Of a stretch of DNA of 64,000 bases, positions 12,014 to 22,447 are shown in pieces. Under the pieces are notes generated by a model, which worked only from the letters and a program-made list of their open reading frames with translations, made no database searches and was not told the DNA's origin. Numbering within the stretch: position 1 is the first letter of the stretch; each line of letters opens with the position of its first letter. Made by a program: the position numbers and the translations under genes. Origin of the DNA: Heliocidaris erythrogramma (lineage: Eukaryota; Echinodermata; Echinoidea; Camarodonta; Echinometridae); contig CM046854.1 of NCBI GenBank assembly GCA_025617745.1, positions 56,942,258 through 57,006,257 on the forward strand, read 5' to 3'.

Positions 12014-12704
12014 TTCCCATGTGGTGACTGGTTCAAAGTAATAATCTAAAGTAGATATTAAATTTGGTGATTCAATAAATGTATTTTCATACTTTTATAA
12101 ATCTGATTATCAAAGAGTGAAAATTTACCTCAAAATCCATGGCCGTAACTCCTGGTGATGACGGGGTAGATAAGGGGGTGATCCCGACGTCGATGTTCGT
12201 TTTACCATATCGCAGCTAGCCGTGCGTGAAGACGCACGTTGTGTAATGGCATATCGCGCCCTCCGCAGGCATTATGAAATATGCAGCGCAGCTAGCTAGC
12301 TCGGGCTCGGCGCAGTCCCGCAGTTACTGAAGCTGCCGCATGTATTACGCATAGGAAGCTCGGATCCATATCCCCAATTCCAGGCGCTTGGCCTGGCGCC
12401 TAGTGCGCATTTATGTAATAAATAATGTGGTACTTCCGGGGTACGTTCTACGTATGTACGTACGAGATATATAGCTAAGTAGGCATTACAATGTAGGCTC
12501 GATTACCTCGAGTATTTGGGTGCAAATCCGAAAATCCCGGACAAATGAGGGATAAAAGAGAGGAATGAAACAAATGAAAAGAGCCAGGATAAGAGACCCA
12601 TGTCTAAGGATTTTTTGGGGAAAAATGGGACCCATCCCCGTATACCCAATATACGTCACTACCCCCCCCCCCCCCCGGGCGCGTTTCGCCCCTATATACA
12701 CATA
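12014..12704. other. Intergenic, locally CpG-rich
   Basis: 12170-12420 is unusually rich in CpG and GC for this window (ctagccgtgcgtgaagacgc, gctagctagctcgggctcgg) but shows no open frame or promoter element I can defend. A poly(C) run lies at about 12661-12676. Confidence 0.4.
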
Positions 12705-13200
12705 CTTGAACTATGAACATGGCAAATAAAGAAGCGGACAAAATATACAGCTCCTCATTGTACCTTCCACATTGGTTTTGTAGACAATGAACATCCCTTC
12801 ATTGCTAATGCTATTATGTAAAAAAAAAATGTAGAACAGGTGTCACATGCATATTCACGGTTCTCCTTATTTTACATAATAGCAAGGGATGTTCTTCTAC
12901 CAGAACAATAGACCTGTTTACTAAGTGTTCAAATTTATGGATGTTTCTTTCCTTGGGACCTAGTAACGAGGTATTCCATTAACCTGTTATTAATGAATGA
13001 ACTACAATACTTGGAATCCAGTTTGCATACATTACTTGTTGCTTTGTCTGACAAGCCCCTGGCGAGCTTTCAGGTTGTCAAGAACAACCTTTGTTTCAAA
13101 AGTATGCATAAAATTTGAATCACTTAGTAAACAGGTCTATTGTGGAGGGTACAATGAGGAGCTGTATATTTTGCCCACTCTCTTTTGTCATCGTGTTTAA
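12705..13200. repeat. Palindromic composite repeat, copy 1
   Basis: Outer arms gctcctcattgtacc (12750) and gtacaatgaggagc (13149), with an inner inverted pair around ttatgtaaaa/ttttacataatagc. A relative at 56560-57000 has the same parts (tatacagctcctt, gtagaacaggtgtcacatgc, aagaacaacctttgtttg). Non-coding, so a MITE or nested MITE pair. Confidence 0.6.
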
Positions 13201-14138
13201 GTGTGTTGATGATTACCACAAATGGGGTAACATTTTGACATGTGGACGAAGTTTGACCAGAATCGGTTTTCTTTTTTACCGCGGTGCAGGTGTAAACGTT
13301 TAACTCGCATGCTGTGTACCCTTATTTCATCCTTCTACACAGATATGTGTACATTTTGACACATATTCTTACCACAACTGTTTAATCACATGTTATTTTA
13401 CCACCTGTTCTAAGAGTGTACCTATGGCGAACGTATTTTCCGAGTCTTTTTTTTTTTAACACGGCAATTTACGCCTGCAAAATGTACTACGCAAGTAGGT
13501 GAGAGTAATCTGTCTTGATACTATTAAATGTCTTTGACAAGACTCACCCGTGCATAAAAAGGGTGTGGGTGGAGACTTGATAGGCCTTCTTCGCCTCGTT
13601 TTAATCAGTATCTCTCGAGAAAGATATACATTTTATACAGGGTTTTGTACTGAAGACGGCAGCAGGGTAAGTTGGCTTTTTAAGAGATCTATCTATAATT
13701 GGTTTAGGTTGTACATCTGTTCGTAGGGGTATCTGCAGATGTAATGTGTTTTCGACTTTTGCGACTTTTTTCAAAGGGTAAAATGCATATTTCAGAAATC
13801 GCTGTTTTGGAGGGGTTAAAATGAAGAAAAAAATCTACCACTCTGTCGCTTTGCTCCCTTTGCTCGTTTTTCATCAAACTTTGGCTACCAACCCGGGTTA
13901 AGTGCATAAGAAATCACTTTTACGTAGTCCTGTAATTTCTTAATTCAATGCGGCAAATAATTATATTATGGATTGTACTTTTGAGCTCATAAGTTTAGAT
14001 GTGGGGCGCAATTTTATTGTTTGCCTTGGGCATGGCCGGAAATATGCAGGAAATTCCTTTCACCAGGGGGGGGGGGGGGGGCATAACAATAAGTTGAACA
14101 CCCCCCCCCCCCCCCCGGATAGAGTTGGGTTAAAAATT
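13201..14138. other. Intergenic, no gene seen
   Basis: Contains a second ACACTCTT-family MITE end (13213-13420) and facing G and C runs (about 14067-14082 and 14101-14116). No supported coding sequence. Confidence 0.4.
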
Positions 14139-14194
14139 GATTCCACAAGAAGTAACACAGCCAACTATATTCCTTGTTTTATTTCTGCATTACA
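14139..14194 (+). repeat. Left 56-bp direct repeat flanking the CpG module
   Basis: Runs from gattccacaagaagtaacac to ttctgcattaca. It recurs in the same orientation at 15720-15777 with only a 2-base insertion. The two copies bracket about 1.5 kb that includes the CpG-rich module. Confidence 0.75.
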
Positions 14195-14334
14195 GGTAAG
14201 CATCAGAACATTTTCTGTTTCCTAAAATTGAAATGTTTATATGATTTTCATAGTATGTTTAACTTTGATAATGTTGATCATTTGTCAGAAGGTAGCTTTC
14301 AGCACACCACGAATAGTGGTCATATTGACCACTA

Positions 14335-15014
14335 CGAATACAAAATGCAAAAATAGTTCGTATTTTCTGTCGCGTGTAGTAAAGGTATGGGGGGAAATAA
14401 GAAATATTTTAAATACCTTACTTTCAAATTCCGCCCTTAAAAATCTCACTCCTACCTCAAATGGCCGTTAGGAAGAACTTTTGATATTTTCAGCAAAATC
14501 AAAAGTCAAAATCTTGTCCAAAACCGGAGAAATCCCCGCCGATTTGTTTCGCGATCGCGTGTTGTTTACATACTGCCGATGTCTTAGACTAAAATCGGCC
14601 AATAAAATTTTTGTCCACGAAGAAACTCGGGATCGCAAGCGCACATCGATCTTTACGATCGCGCACACAGAAAATCGGGACTTTCCGTGTATGCCACATA
14701 GGGACCGAATTTTTAAGGACAAAACTCTTTTGGGGAGATGTCAGCGCCCGCGGCGACCAGGAAATGTACACAATGACTCCGATAGCTCGTTTCGCGAGAA
14801 TCAACAGTAAATTACGGATTTGATTTTTGGAAATATCTTTTCCAACATCGGTGAGTTGAATTTATTGTATTTCTTGGATATTTAGTGGTCGGTTTTGTAA
14901 ATTAAATGCCGATTTTGAGTGAATGTTGGTGACTTTTGTGCAGTGTTTTAAAAAGTTGAGGTGTATGACTGCCTAAATAATACACACGAAGTATAGGAAT
15001 GTAGCTATGAGTGG
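14335..15014 (+). repeat. CpG-rich duplicated module, copy 1 (possible promoter/first exon)
   Basis: Near-identical to 32019-32713 in the same orientation; about 370 bases in the middle (roughly 14506-14880) show no difference that I can see. The core is CpG-rich with a CCAAT box (cggccaataaaa, 14597), TCGCGATCGCG-type palindromes and a strong splice-donor match (catcg|gtgagttg, donor at 14851). That is the look of a promoter plus non-coding first exon. Copy 1 sits 1.7 kb upstream of the hnRNP K-like gene, whose 5' leader follows an acceptor at 16500. It could equally be a non-autonomous mobile element. Open frames across it are identical in both copies simply because the DNA is. Confidence 0.6.
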
Positions 15015-15719
15015 CTTTCAGTACTTTGGGAAACACTGAATTATCGTGAGTTTATAGCTTTTGTGAGTTTGATACATTTTACTTGTTTCTGCAAATTTAT
15101 TTGATTTTCTCATTTAGTATTGACACTAAATTAGTTTAACTTGAGTTAAACTGTTGGATTACATGATTTGTTATTTTCGGTTTAAATACTGAACCGGAAT
15201 ATTTCTTGTATAATTTTTGAAAGATGTTTGCTTCTTGAGTTTAGTCGGATAAGATTTTATAAGTCAGGGATGAATTTTATTACATGATGATGCAGTTTCC
15301 GAAAATGACTTTATTGACTTTTATTCGCAAATTTGTTTGGCAATAATATTTTAGATTGCAAATGCATGCAAATTCTAGCTATATTTTAGATCCGAGTTTC
15401 AAATTAACTGTTTCAGTATTAAGAGTTTATTTAATTAGCTTTTGCATTTAATAATTTATCAGGAATTAAACCAAAAGAGATGCAATAATTTAGGTTCGGT
15501 TGGTTTAATTTAATTACATGTATATATACAATACAAATATCCGACTCGAAATGCATTTCACTCACCTTAGTTTCTATATTCATTTCTTTTCGCATTTCAT
15601 TTACATTATAGTTTTGTTCATGGTTTTATATATTTCATTCTCATGTTATGTTTGATATCATAATGTTGAAGTTTTGCTTTGTGTGATAGTCAATATAATA
15701 AAAGATGCATCATTATTGT
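15015..15719. other. AT-rich spacer
   Basis: No gene or repeat recognised between the CpG module and the right-hand 56-bp repeat. If the module is the first exon of the hnRNP K-like gene, this is intron. Confidence 0.4.
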
Positions 15720-15777
15720 GATTCCACAAGAAGTAACACAGCCAACTATATTCCTTGTGTTTTATTTCTGCATTACA
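15720..15777 (+). repeat. Right 58-bp direct repeat flanking the CpG module
   Basis: Second copy of the segment at 14139-14194, same orientation, with an extra GT in tccttgtgttttatttctg. No other flanking homology is obvious. Confidence 0.75.
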
Positions 15778-16484
15778 TATCGGTCTATGACATACTATAG
15801 AGTCTATAAAAACACCCGCCCCCTGACGGGTGCAACATATAGCAGTAATCTACATGTTCCTCGCAGATATTTACACTAAAATTAACCGGAAATCATGAAT
15901 GGAATACCAAATGGTCTCATTTATATATTTTTATACAAGGAGATCAACATGAGACTATATTCAGATGTTTAACACGTTTCTTTCCAATTTATTTTTGCTA
16001 CCAAAAGTGTACTTTTAAGTATTTGGCGTCATCTAGCTGGGCCTGGGAGGGAAAAGCGAACTAAATCACTGATGACCGTCGGGTTTCTCCTACCGGTATA
16101 AGTGATTGGGATGTGCAAGTGGACCACAGTACTGCACTGTGTTTCTCGTTGTTCTTATTCGAACAGTACAGTGTGTTATTTACGTGCATAGTATATCTCC
16201 TGCACTCGGGACCTCCATTTAACTTCCTATCCGAGGGAGGGAGTGTTTTCCACTTTAACCCAGCCTGCGTCTTTGGAACAGGGGTGAGACATGCGCAAAA
16301 CACAGGCCTCCATCTGCCAAGGCTTGATTTATAGACCACATTTTTTTAATGCAACAGGCAGTCGTTTTACTGGATTCCTTTGACTGAAATATTTTAAACT
16401 GCACTCTACCCCTCCACCGTATGAACTACAAATTTTAATAATCTTGTTTTGTGAAGTTTCAAGACAGTTTATTAAAGCCGGGTT

Positions 16485-16562
16485 ATATATTTCTTTCAGA
16501 ATTTTTAAAGAAAGTCCCGAGCTCCTGCTTTAGCTGATCAGTTTCATCTCAATTCAACCAAA
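16485..16562 (+). promoter_or_regulatory. Putative splice acceptor and 5' leader of the hnRNP K-like gene
   Basis: tatatttctttcag ending at 16500 is a good polypyrimidine-AG acceptor, followed by a 62-base leader to the ATG at 16563 (context accaaaATGT). This suggests an upstream non-coding exon, perhaps the one ending at 14850. Not proven from sequence. Confidence 0.4.
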
Positions 16563-17597
16563 ATGTCTTCAGACGCCAAAGGCCAGACCACACTCCGTTT
16601 ATTGGTCAGCAGTAATAAGGCTGAAGGGGTGATCGGAAAAGGCGGTCAAAACATCAAGCGCCTCAGGAGTGCTTATCACGCCGTGGTGAATATTCCCGAC
16701 AGCAGTGCCCCGGATCGAGTCCTCCAGATAGTAGCCAGCAGTCTGGACATTGCTCTTGAGATCATCAAGGAAGTCATTCCACAAATTGGGGAGGATGTTT
16801 CATCGGTTTTAGTCGACGAGAGCAAAGGCGACACCAATACGGTCAGCATCCTGGTACAAAGCAGTCAGGTAGGGTCAATCATCGGAAGGGCTGGTGTGAA
16901 GATCAAGGAAATCCGAGAGAGCTCCGGTACCAATATCAAGGTGTTCCCAGACTGCCTTCCTAATTCCACGGAGCGCCTAGTCCAAATCACAGGCAGCCAA
17001 GATGCAGTTCTCAGGGCTGTTCGTGACATCTATGAGACCTACAGTGCAGGACCAATCAAGGGTACTGTAGTGCTCTATGATCCATCGCAAGTAGGTGTGG
17101 ACGAAGTGTATAACAGGAATGCTGGTAGCTATGGCGGGGGAAGAGGAGGAATGGGAATGCGAGGAGGTAGAGGTGGGGCAGTAGGAGGAGTGCGTGGTGG
17201 TATGGGAGGGAGTACTAGCTTTGGAAGGGGACAGCCAAATACCAACCCAAGCTTTGGGTTTGGTGGGTCGGCTTTTGGAAATGGGACATCTGGCTTCGGG
17301 AATGGAGAAAGTCGAGAAAGCGTTAGTAGTGGTAGTGATGGTGGTACTGGTTGTGGAGGTGGGGTCCAGACAACACAAGTCACCCTCCCAAATGACCTCG
17401 CTGGTGACGTCATCGGCAAAGGGGGTGAACGTATCAGAAATATCCGCTCCAGGAGTGGAGCGGAGATCAAGATCGCTGATCCCCTTCCCGGAGCCAGTGA
17501 TAGAGTGATTACTATAACAGGTAATCAAGAGCAAATACAGTATGCTCAATTTCTAATGCAACAAAGTGTCAGAATGTACAGCGGTCAAAATATTTAA
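16563..17597 (+). CDS. hnRNP K-like RNA-binding protein with three KH domains
   Basis: Single open frame of 344 residues. KH1 about 9-75 (GKGG loop 25-28), KH2 about 92-160 (GRAG 108-111), Gly-rich/RGG region 189-267, KH3 about 269-336 (GKGG 285-288). Details point to hnRNP K rather than other poly(C)-binding proteins: PIKGxxxxYDPS straight after KH2 (hnRNP K has PIKGRAQPYDP), and a final KH3 with TTQVTLPNDLAGDVIGKGG ending in SVRMYSG. Family members bind C-rich single-stranded RNA and DNA and act in transcription, splicing and translation, in nucleus and cytoplasm. The protein is shorter than vertebrate hnRNP K (about 460) because the proline-rich interaction region is missing and a plain Gly/Arg/Phe linker replaces it. 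No intron interrupts the coding region, so it may be a functional retrogene or a lineage that lost introns. No 3' poly(A) relic is visible. Confidence 0.88.
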   Translation: MSSDAKGQTTLRLLVSSNKAEGVIGKGGQNIKRLRSAYHAVVNIPDSSAPDRVLQIVASSLDIALEIIKEVIPQIGEDVSSVLVDESKGDTNTVSILVQSSQVGSIIGRAGVKIKEIRESSGTNIKVFPDCLPNSTERLVQITGSQDAVLRAVRDIYETYSAGPIKGTVVLYDPSQVGVDEVYNRNAGSYGGGRGGMGMRGGRGGAVGGVRGGMGGSTSFGRGQPNTNPSFGFGGSAFGNGTSGFGNGESRESVSSGSDGGTGCGGGVQTTQVTLPNDLAGDVIGKGGERIRNIRSRSGAEIKIADPLPGASDRVITITGNQEQIQYAQFLMQQSVRMYSGQNI

Positions 17598-18020
17598 TTG
17601 TGAGCATAAAACTGGAAATTGAAAAAGGGGTCTTTACCTCCACAAATTGTAGCTATATATTGTTATAATATACACTGTACTATAAGTCATGCTAAAGAAA
17701 GGAAATGATCATAACTCTTGCAAAATGCAATGATCTATATGCATAGCGTGGAAGAATATTGGAATATTTCTGAAATATTTTCTACTCCGATTATAAATTA
17801 GATTGTAGTATTACGTATCTTATTTTCCTGAATTTTGTACAACTTCTGTCAGTATCATAATAGTAATAATCGTTGATTAATGCCTTGCATGGATTGCATG
17901 GTTTATGAAGAAAGAAATGAGACAAAGTGTAGCCTACATTCTATTTTTGTGATTCCAGAAACTTTTGTTAGATTTGAAGGAAAAGTCCTGTACTCTTGGA
18001 GTTACTGCTAAATGTGAAAG

Positions 18021-18025
<5 letters not shown>
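17598..18025 (+). other. 3' flank of the hnRNP K-like gene
   Basis: AT-rich, probably 3'UTR at the start. No canonical AATAAA and no poly(A) tract are seen, which argues against a recent processed copy. Confidence 0.4.
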
Positions 18026-18051
<26 letters not shown>

Positions 18052-18190
18052 TACTATTTCCGATCATAGGGGGAATCCTAACAATGCGGTTTATTCCGTC
18101 ACAAAAATTGGGCGTTACGGGGAATTTCAACAATAGGCCGAGATAAAGATTCCCCCCTATGGCCGCGAATATATATATATATATATATAA
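18026..18190. mobile_element. Small MITE between (TA)n runs
   Basis: Inverted pair catagggggaatcc (about 18065) and gattcccccctatgg (about 18149), flanked on both sides by (TA)n (18023-18050 and 18170-18189). Same insertion preference as the element at 11806-11917. Confidence 0.5.
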
Positions 18191-18334
18191 GCGCATTCAA
18201 ACCGATGACATCGAACAAAGAGAACAATGGGTCATCGGTTGTCAACAATTGGTGAGGTTTATTCCGTCAATGAATTTTGTGACGCAATTCAATAGTGGAG
18301 TCATCGGTTGAAATTCGAACAATAGAAAACATGG

Positions 18335-18368
<34 letters not shown>

Positions 18369-20399
18369 CCAAAGAAGTAACCCTTACTGTACACATAGTG
18401 GATATTTTTATGAAATGTTTTTCCTGATGAAAGCTCAATAGGCAAAGGTCCGGATTTAATTTACAACCACGTTTTATGCAAGTACATATAAACATGTAGG
18501 CTAATATTATCATATAATTTATATTCGATATTTGCCCTGCGAATAGGCCTGGCATAAAATCTAGGGGATGATGTCCTTACTTCGTCTACTGTGTTAACAA
18601 TAACTGACCTGTAAAGATATTGAATGAACTGTATTTTGGAATTTTACATTAACAATGGAGCATGCCTTTCACCAATAGGGTTTCACAGCTCTGATAAAGC
18701 AGAAAATTTGACCTTATCACAATAGAGTGCAGACACTGTGCAAATTCATATGATGCACAGCAGGTTTTTACAAATATTCCTTACAGCGTTTTGGAAGGGA
18801 CACAAGAAAGGTACACTGGCATCAGGCTGCTTGAGTAAATATGCATTTTACCAAAACTATGTGGCATTATTGAGATTTGTTGTCAGCTTTTTTACATGTA
18901 TGGAAATGGCTTATGGAAATGGCTTACGACACTAATAAATATGTTCTCTCTTGTAAATGTCAATTTTATCATCATGGGTTTTGCAATTAGTTTGTGTTGA
19001 TTTTTTCAACAAAAAAATGAAACCTTGGGATTCTTGCAGTCGCTCTCCTATTTTGTCAATGAGAGCACTAAACAAAGGGAAGCCTTTTTTTGTTGATCTG
19101 TTTGTTTTTTTCGTTTTCAACGCAGTTTCAGACACGTGTCCAAATGACATGAATTCGAAATTTGTCAGCTTAATTATGTTGCAAAACTGTTCCCAATTTG
19201 TTTCGTTAATTTTGATTTTCTTGAGAGCTCTAAAACATTTCCGAATATGAACGACTTCACTGTCAATGTTGCTATAACTAAACTGGTTTAAACTTTTTGT
19301 ATTGCGATTTCTCTCAGAATGGATCAAAGTCGAATCGTGCAATGTGCCATGGGATTTAGTGTCGAGCGCTACAAATAAGCTCAAACATAACGTAAAATAA
19401 ATATCCGTCTTTCCCCCTATCCGCATTGAGCCCTACTCTACATAAAATGAGTGATCTCTAAGTAAAATAAGTGAATACAATAGTTTTATATCATAAAAGG
19501 AAAAGAGTAATGTCTTATCTTCTTCTATGAGTATTGTAATAAACCGATGCACTATAGGCCCACCCTCCCCCCCCCCCCCCAGGAAAAAAAATGGGGAACT
19601 TATTTTAAAGTTTTGTTTTATACATTTTCAACATGTTAAAAGTGTTTTTATCAAAGCATCATCATCATCACCGTGGGGCAGGGGAGGTCCCCCCATGAAG
19701 CTCAGCCCCCCCCCCCCCCCCCGCGTTAATTTTGCCACTAAACAGATGTATTGGCAATAGGGAACGCTGACCATTTTTTGAAACATGGAAATCTAATTAT
19801 ATGGTGCACACTAAAGCCCCGAGGCCCATCATGCCCGAAGCATTTTTTTCTAGTGGAGCAAGCTGAGGAAAGGGCGTCCCCATCTAACACAAGTGTTACT
19901 TTTTTAAACAAAGAAATCTTACGGGGTGCACACTTTATAGTTGAATTTTGATTAAAAGTAACAAAAGATAAGATTCTGACAACAAAAGATTCTGACCGAT
20001 AAAAATGAAATTGTTTCAATTAGGCCCTACCACCTTCTTGGGAGGGGGCGTTTCCATTTTTATTTTTTTTTTTTGAGGGTTGTCAGGTGATATTTTCCTA
20101 CCAGCTATGATGTCAGCTTTTATACTTTTTTTAATGTTCACCGACTACCCATACTACTACTTTGTTGCAAATTTTAGTCTGTGGACTCTGTCGGGTAAAT
20201 TATACCATTTTTTTTTGGGGGGGGGGGTGGGGGGAATTCGAGAATAGTCGGATACATCACTGCCCGAATATAATGACATTCGGGCTTCTTGTTGCTGCAG
20301 GACGTAAGAGGTGCTTGCTGCAAGAAACAATCTTGGCCTAGTTTCTTGATTGTATGAGAGAGCAAAGCGAGCAAAGCGAGCGAACGAGAGAGAGAGAAA
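18191..20399. other. Intergenic, no gene seen
   Basis: Contains a (TG)n microsatellite (about 18333-18364), poly(C) runs near 19566-19580 and 19707-19722, and a poly(T)/poly(G) block near 20209-20235. Open frames are short, overlap low-complexity sequence and have no recognisable domain. Confidence 0.4.
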
Positions 20400-20404
20400 A
20401 AAAA

Positions 20405-20667
20405 CTAACTATTGGACTCCTACTGAACTTTCGGACTATCGGACCCTTTTGCCGATTCGGTCTATAGAACCTTCTATCTATAGGACCTTCTGACTATCGG
20501 ACCCGTTGGTCATTCGATCTACAGAACCTTCGGACTATTGGACCCTCCTGCCGATTCGGTCTATAGAACCTTCTGTCTACTGGACCCTCTCGTACATTCG
20601 GTCTATCGAACCTTCTATCTATTGGGTGTCGGTCTATCGGACCCGCTAACTATCGGACCTTCTAGCT
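20405..20667 (+). repeat. Degenerate minisatellite of cggactat/cggtctat units
   Basis: Alternating short units such as ttcggactatcggaccct and attcggtctatagaaccttc, repeated about ten times with drift. Non-coding. Confidence 0.65.
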
Positions 20668-20690
20668 TATTATAGGGATGACCCCGTTTA

Positions 20691-20865
20691 AGATAAGATA
20701 AGATAAGATAAGATTTTATTCACTCTATCGACCCCCTCTCGGGGTATGAGAGCACAACATATTTACAATAATATAAATGGTATATTGAATACTTGTACAT
20801 GGGTATATAGTTTACATATGAAACATCATTTCTCAACGAAACATAAAAAATCAACAAAAACAACA

Positions 20866-20911
<46 letters not shown>

Positions 20912-22140
20912 TGTAAATACAACTAAAGTACTAGACGTATAGGTTTTTTAACTATTCTACCACTACGTGTAACTACCTGACTTTGATTGTCACCTACAAC
21001 ATCAACAACTCCATCCTCTTTTGATTTACATGTAAATTGCTGCATAATAATTTTAACAAATTTAACAAGCTTTTTAAGATGGCAAGCATTTTTTGTAAGA
21101 ATAATTTCCGCCATTACTGTTGTATTTGGCCTATGTATATTAAAATCAGACAAGTACAGTTTTCTCTCATTAATAAAAAATGGGCAAACAAGCAAATAAT
21201 GATATTCATCACCAATATCTAATGATGTACAGAGTGTGCATAGACTTTCATTTAACAAATCAGAGTTGACACGACTGCTATTAACTGGTAATCTATGTGT
21301 TCGACATCTAAACTTACATAATAGTGTTGCATCTGCGCTATTCAAGAGACACAAATATTTTTCAAACTCTAGCTCAAGTTTAAAAATCCTATAATTAAGG
21401 CATACCCGATTCGACCAGATTGCTGCTCGCCATTCCTGTTTAAACATATCAGCTAGTCTCAAACGTAATGCACCTAAAATCCAATCGGTATTAAATCCAT
21501 TGCCCTGAGAAAGCCACACATTAGTGAATCCTGCATTATTCAATATGTTTTCAATACATGTAAGCCAGGGTGGTACAAAATCTATCTCCTCATTTTCATG
21601 TAATCTTCTTATTAGTCTGTATAATAAAAAAGTATATTTTGACTGTTCTCCCTTGACTATTCTTAACCAAAAACCAATCATTCTACATTTAACATAATTA
21701 ATTATTACACAACGACCAGTTTCACCATATACCATAGTATCGGGTGTACACTTATTTACTTGTAAGATCGTTCTTAAAAATTTCCTATGAAAAACTTCTA
21801 TTTGATTTAAATTCTCAAAGCCCCAGACTTCACTACCATATAACAAAATAGGTAGCACCATGCGATCAAACAATTCACATTGAGTATCAAGAGATAACTG
21901 CAATCGTTTAGCTTTTACCAACATACTGAACAAAGCTTTCCTAGCTTGAGTCACCTGTTTGGCTATTGCCTTCTTAAAACTGCCATTATAATTAAATTTA
22001 ACTCCTAAATAATTAAAGTCGTCTACTACTTCAAGATCATCACCATTAAACATAAATCTAGGTACTTTCCTCACCTTTCCTCTTGAAAAAATAACAATTT
22101 TCGTCTTACTCGTATTTACTTGAAGATACCATTTAATGAT
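20691..22140 (-). mobile_element. 5'-truncated LINE with (AAGAT)n tail
   Basis: Minus-strand non-LTR retrotransposon fragment. The 3' end is marked by AATAAAATCTTATC and the tandem (GATAA)n at 20691-20715. Coding homology begins abruptly near 22138, in the final part of the reverse transcriptase region, so most of the element is missing. A (TA)n run (20871-20908) lies in its 3' part. Confidence 0.75.
20923..22138 (-). pseudogene. LINE ORF2 C-terminal part
   Basis: About 400 residues open. Starts in the RT thumb-side motif WYLQVNTSKTKIVIFSRG (from about 22130), then VVDDFNYLGVKF (F-x-YLG motif), LPILLYGSEVWGF and a C-terminal Cys/His cluster C-T-L-C...GDEYHYLLVCPFF typical of several LINE clades. 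The endonuclease and RT catalytic motifs are absent through 5' truncation. The remaining frame has no internal stop, so the insertion is fairly young. Clade not resolved. Confidence 0.8.
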
Positions 22141-22393
22141 AGATACGGTGATATGAAGATGGATGATGATCGGATTATGGTGCTATGTTGGTGATAAGCC
22201 CAGCCTCGAACCCAAATGGGACTGGGCCCGGAAATGTTTGTTTTTTCTAAATGGATAATCCTGAGAGATCAAGGAATGAGGAAATAAATCGATAATGAAA
22301 ATAGAGATTCAAAACCAAGAGATGGTATAGAGGACAGCATAACGTGCAATCAAAATGGAAACTAAAATAACCGGATACGACTGACAAGGCCAA

Positions 22394-22447
22394 AGTTCAG
22401 TTCAGCTCAGCTCAGTTTATTCCACTATAAGCCATAATACAATAATA
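22394..22447 (-). mobile_element. 3' end of another LINE
   Basis: Plus-strand gttcagttcagctcagctca followed by gtttattcca reads on the minus strand as AATAAAC followed by a short (CTGAG)n-type tail. The rest is cut off by the Tc1/mariner element at 22448. Confidence 0.45.

Noticed and set aside
14468-14722. 84-residue minus-strand frame (and 109-residue plus-strand frame) identical in both CpG-module copies
   Set aside because: The DNA itself is identical in both copies, so frame identity carries no evidence of coding; no domain is recognised and several frames are open at once.
16113-16339. Overlapping frames of 73 and 92 residues upstream of the hnRNP K-like gene
   Set aside because: Opposite strands, no conserved protein, no splice context.
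17129-17549. Long minus-strand frames opposite the hnRNP K-like gene
   Set aside because: Shadows of the Gly-rich and KH3 coding sequence; Pro/Ser/Thr composition is the complement of Gly/Arg/Asp codons.
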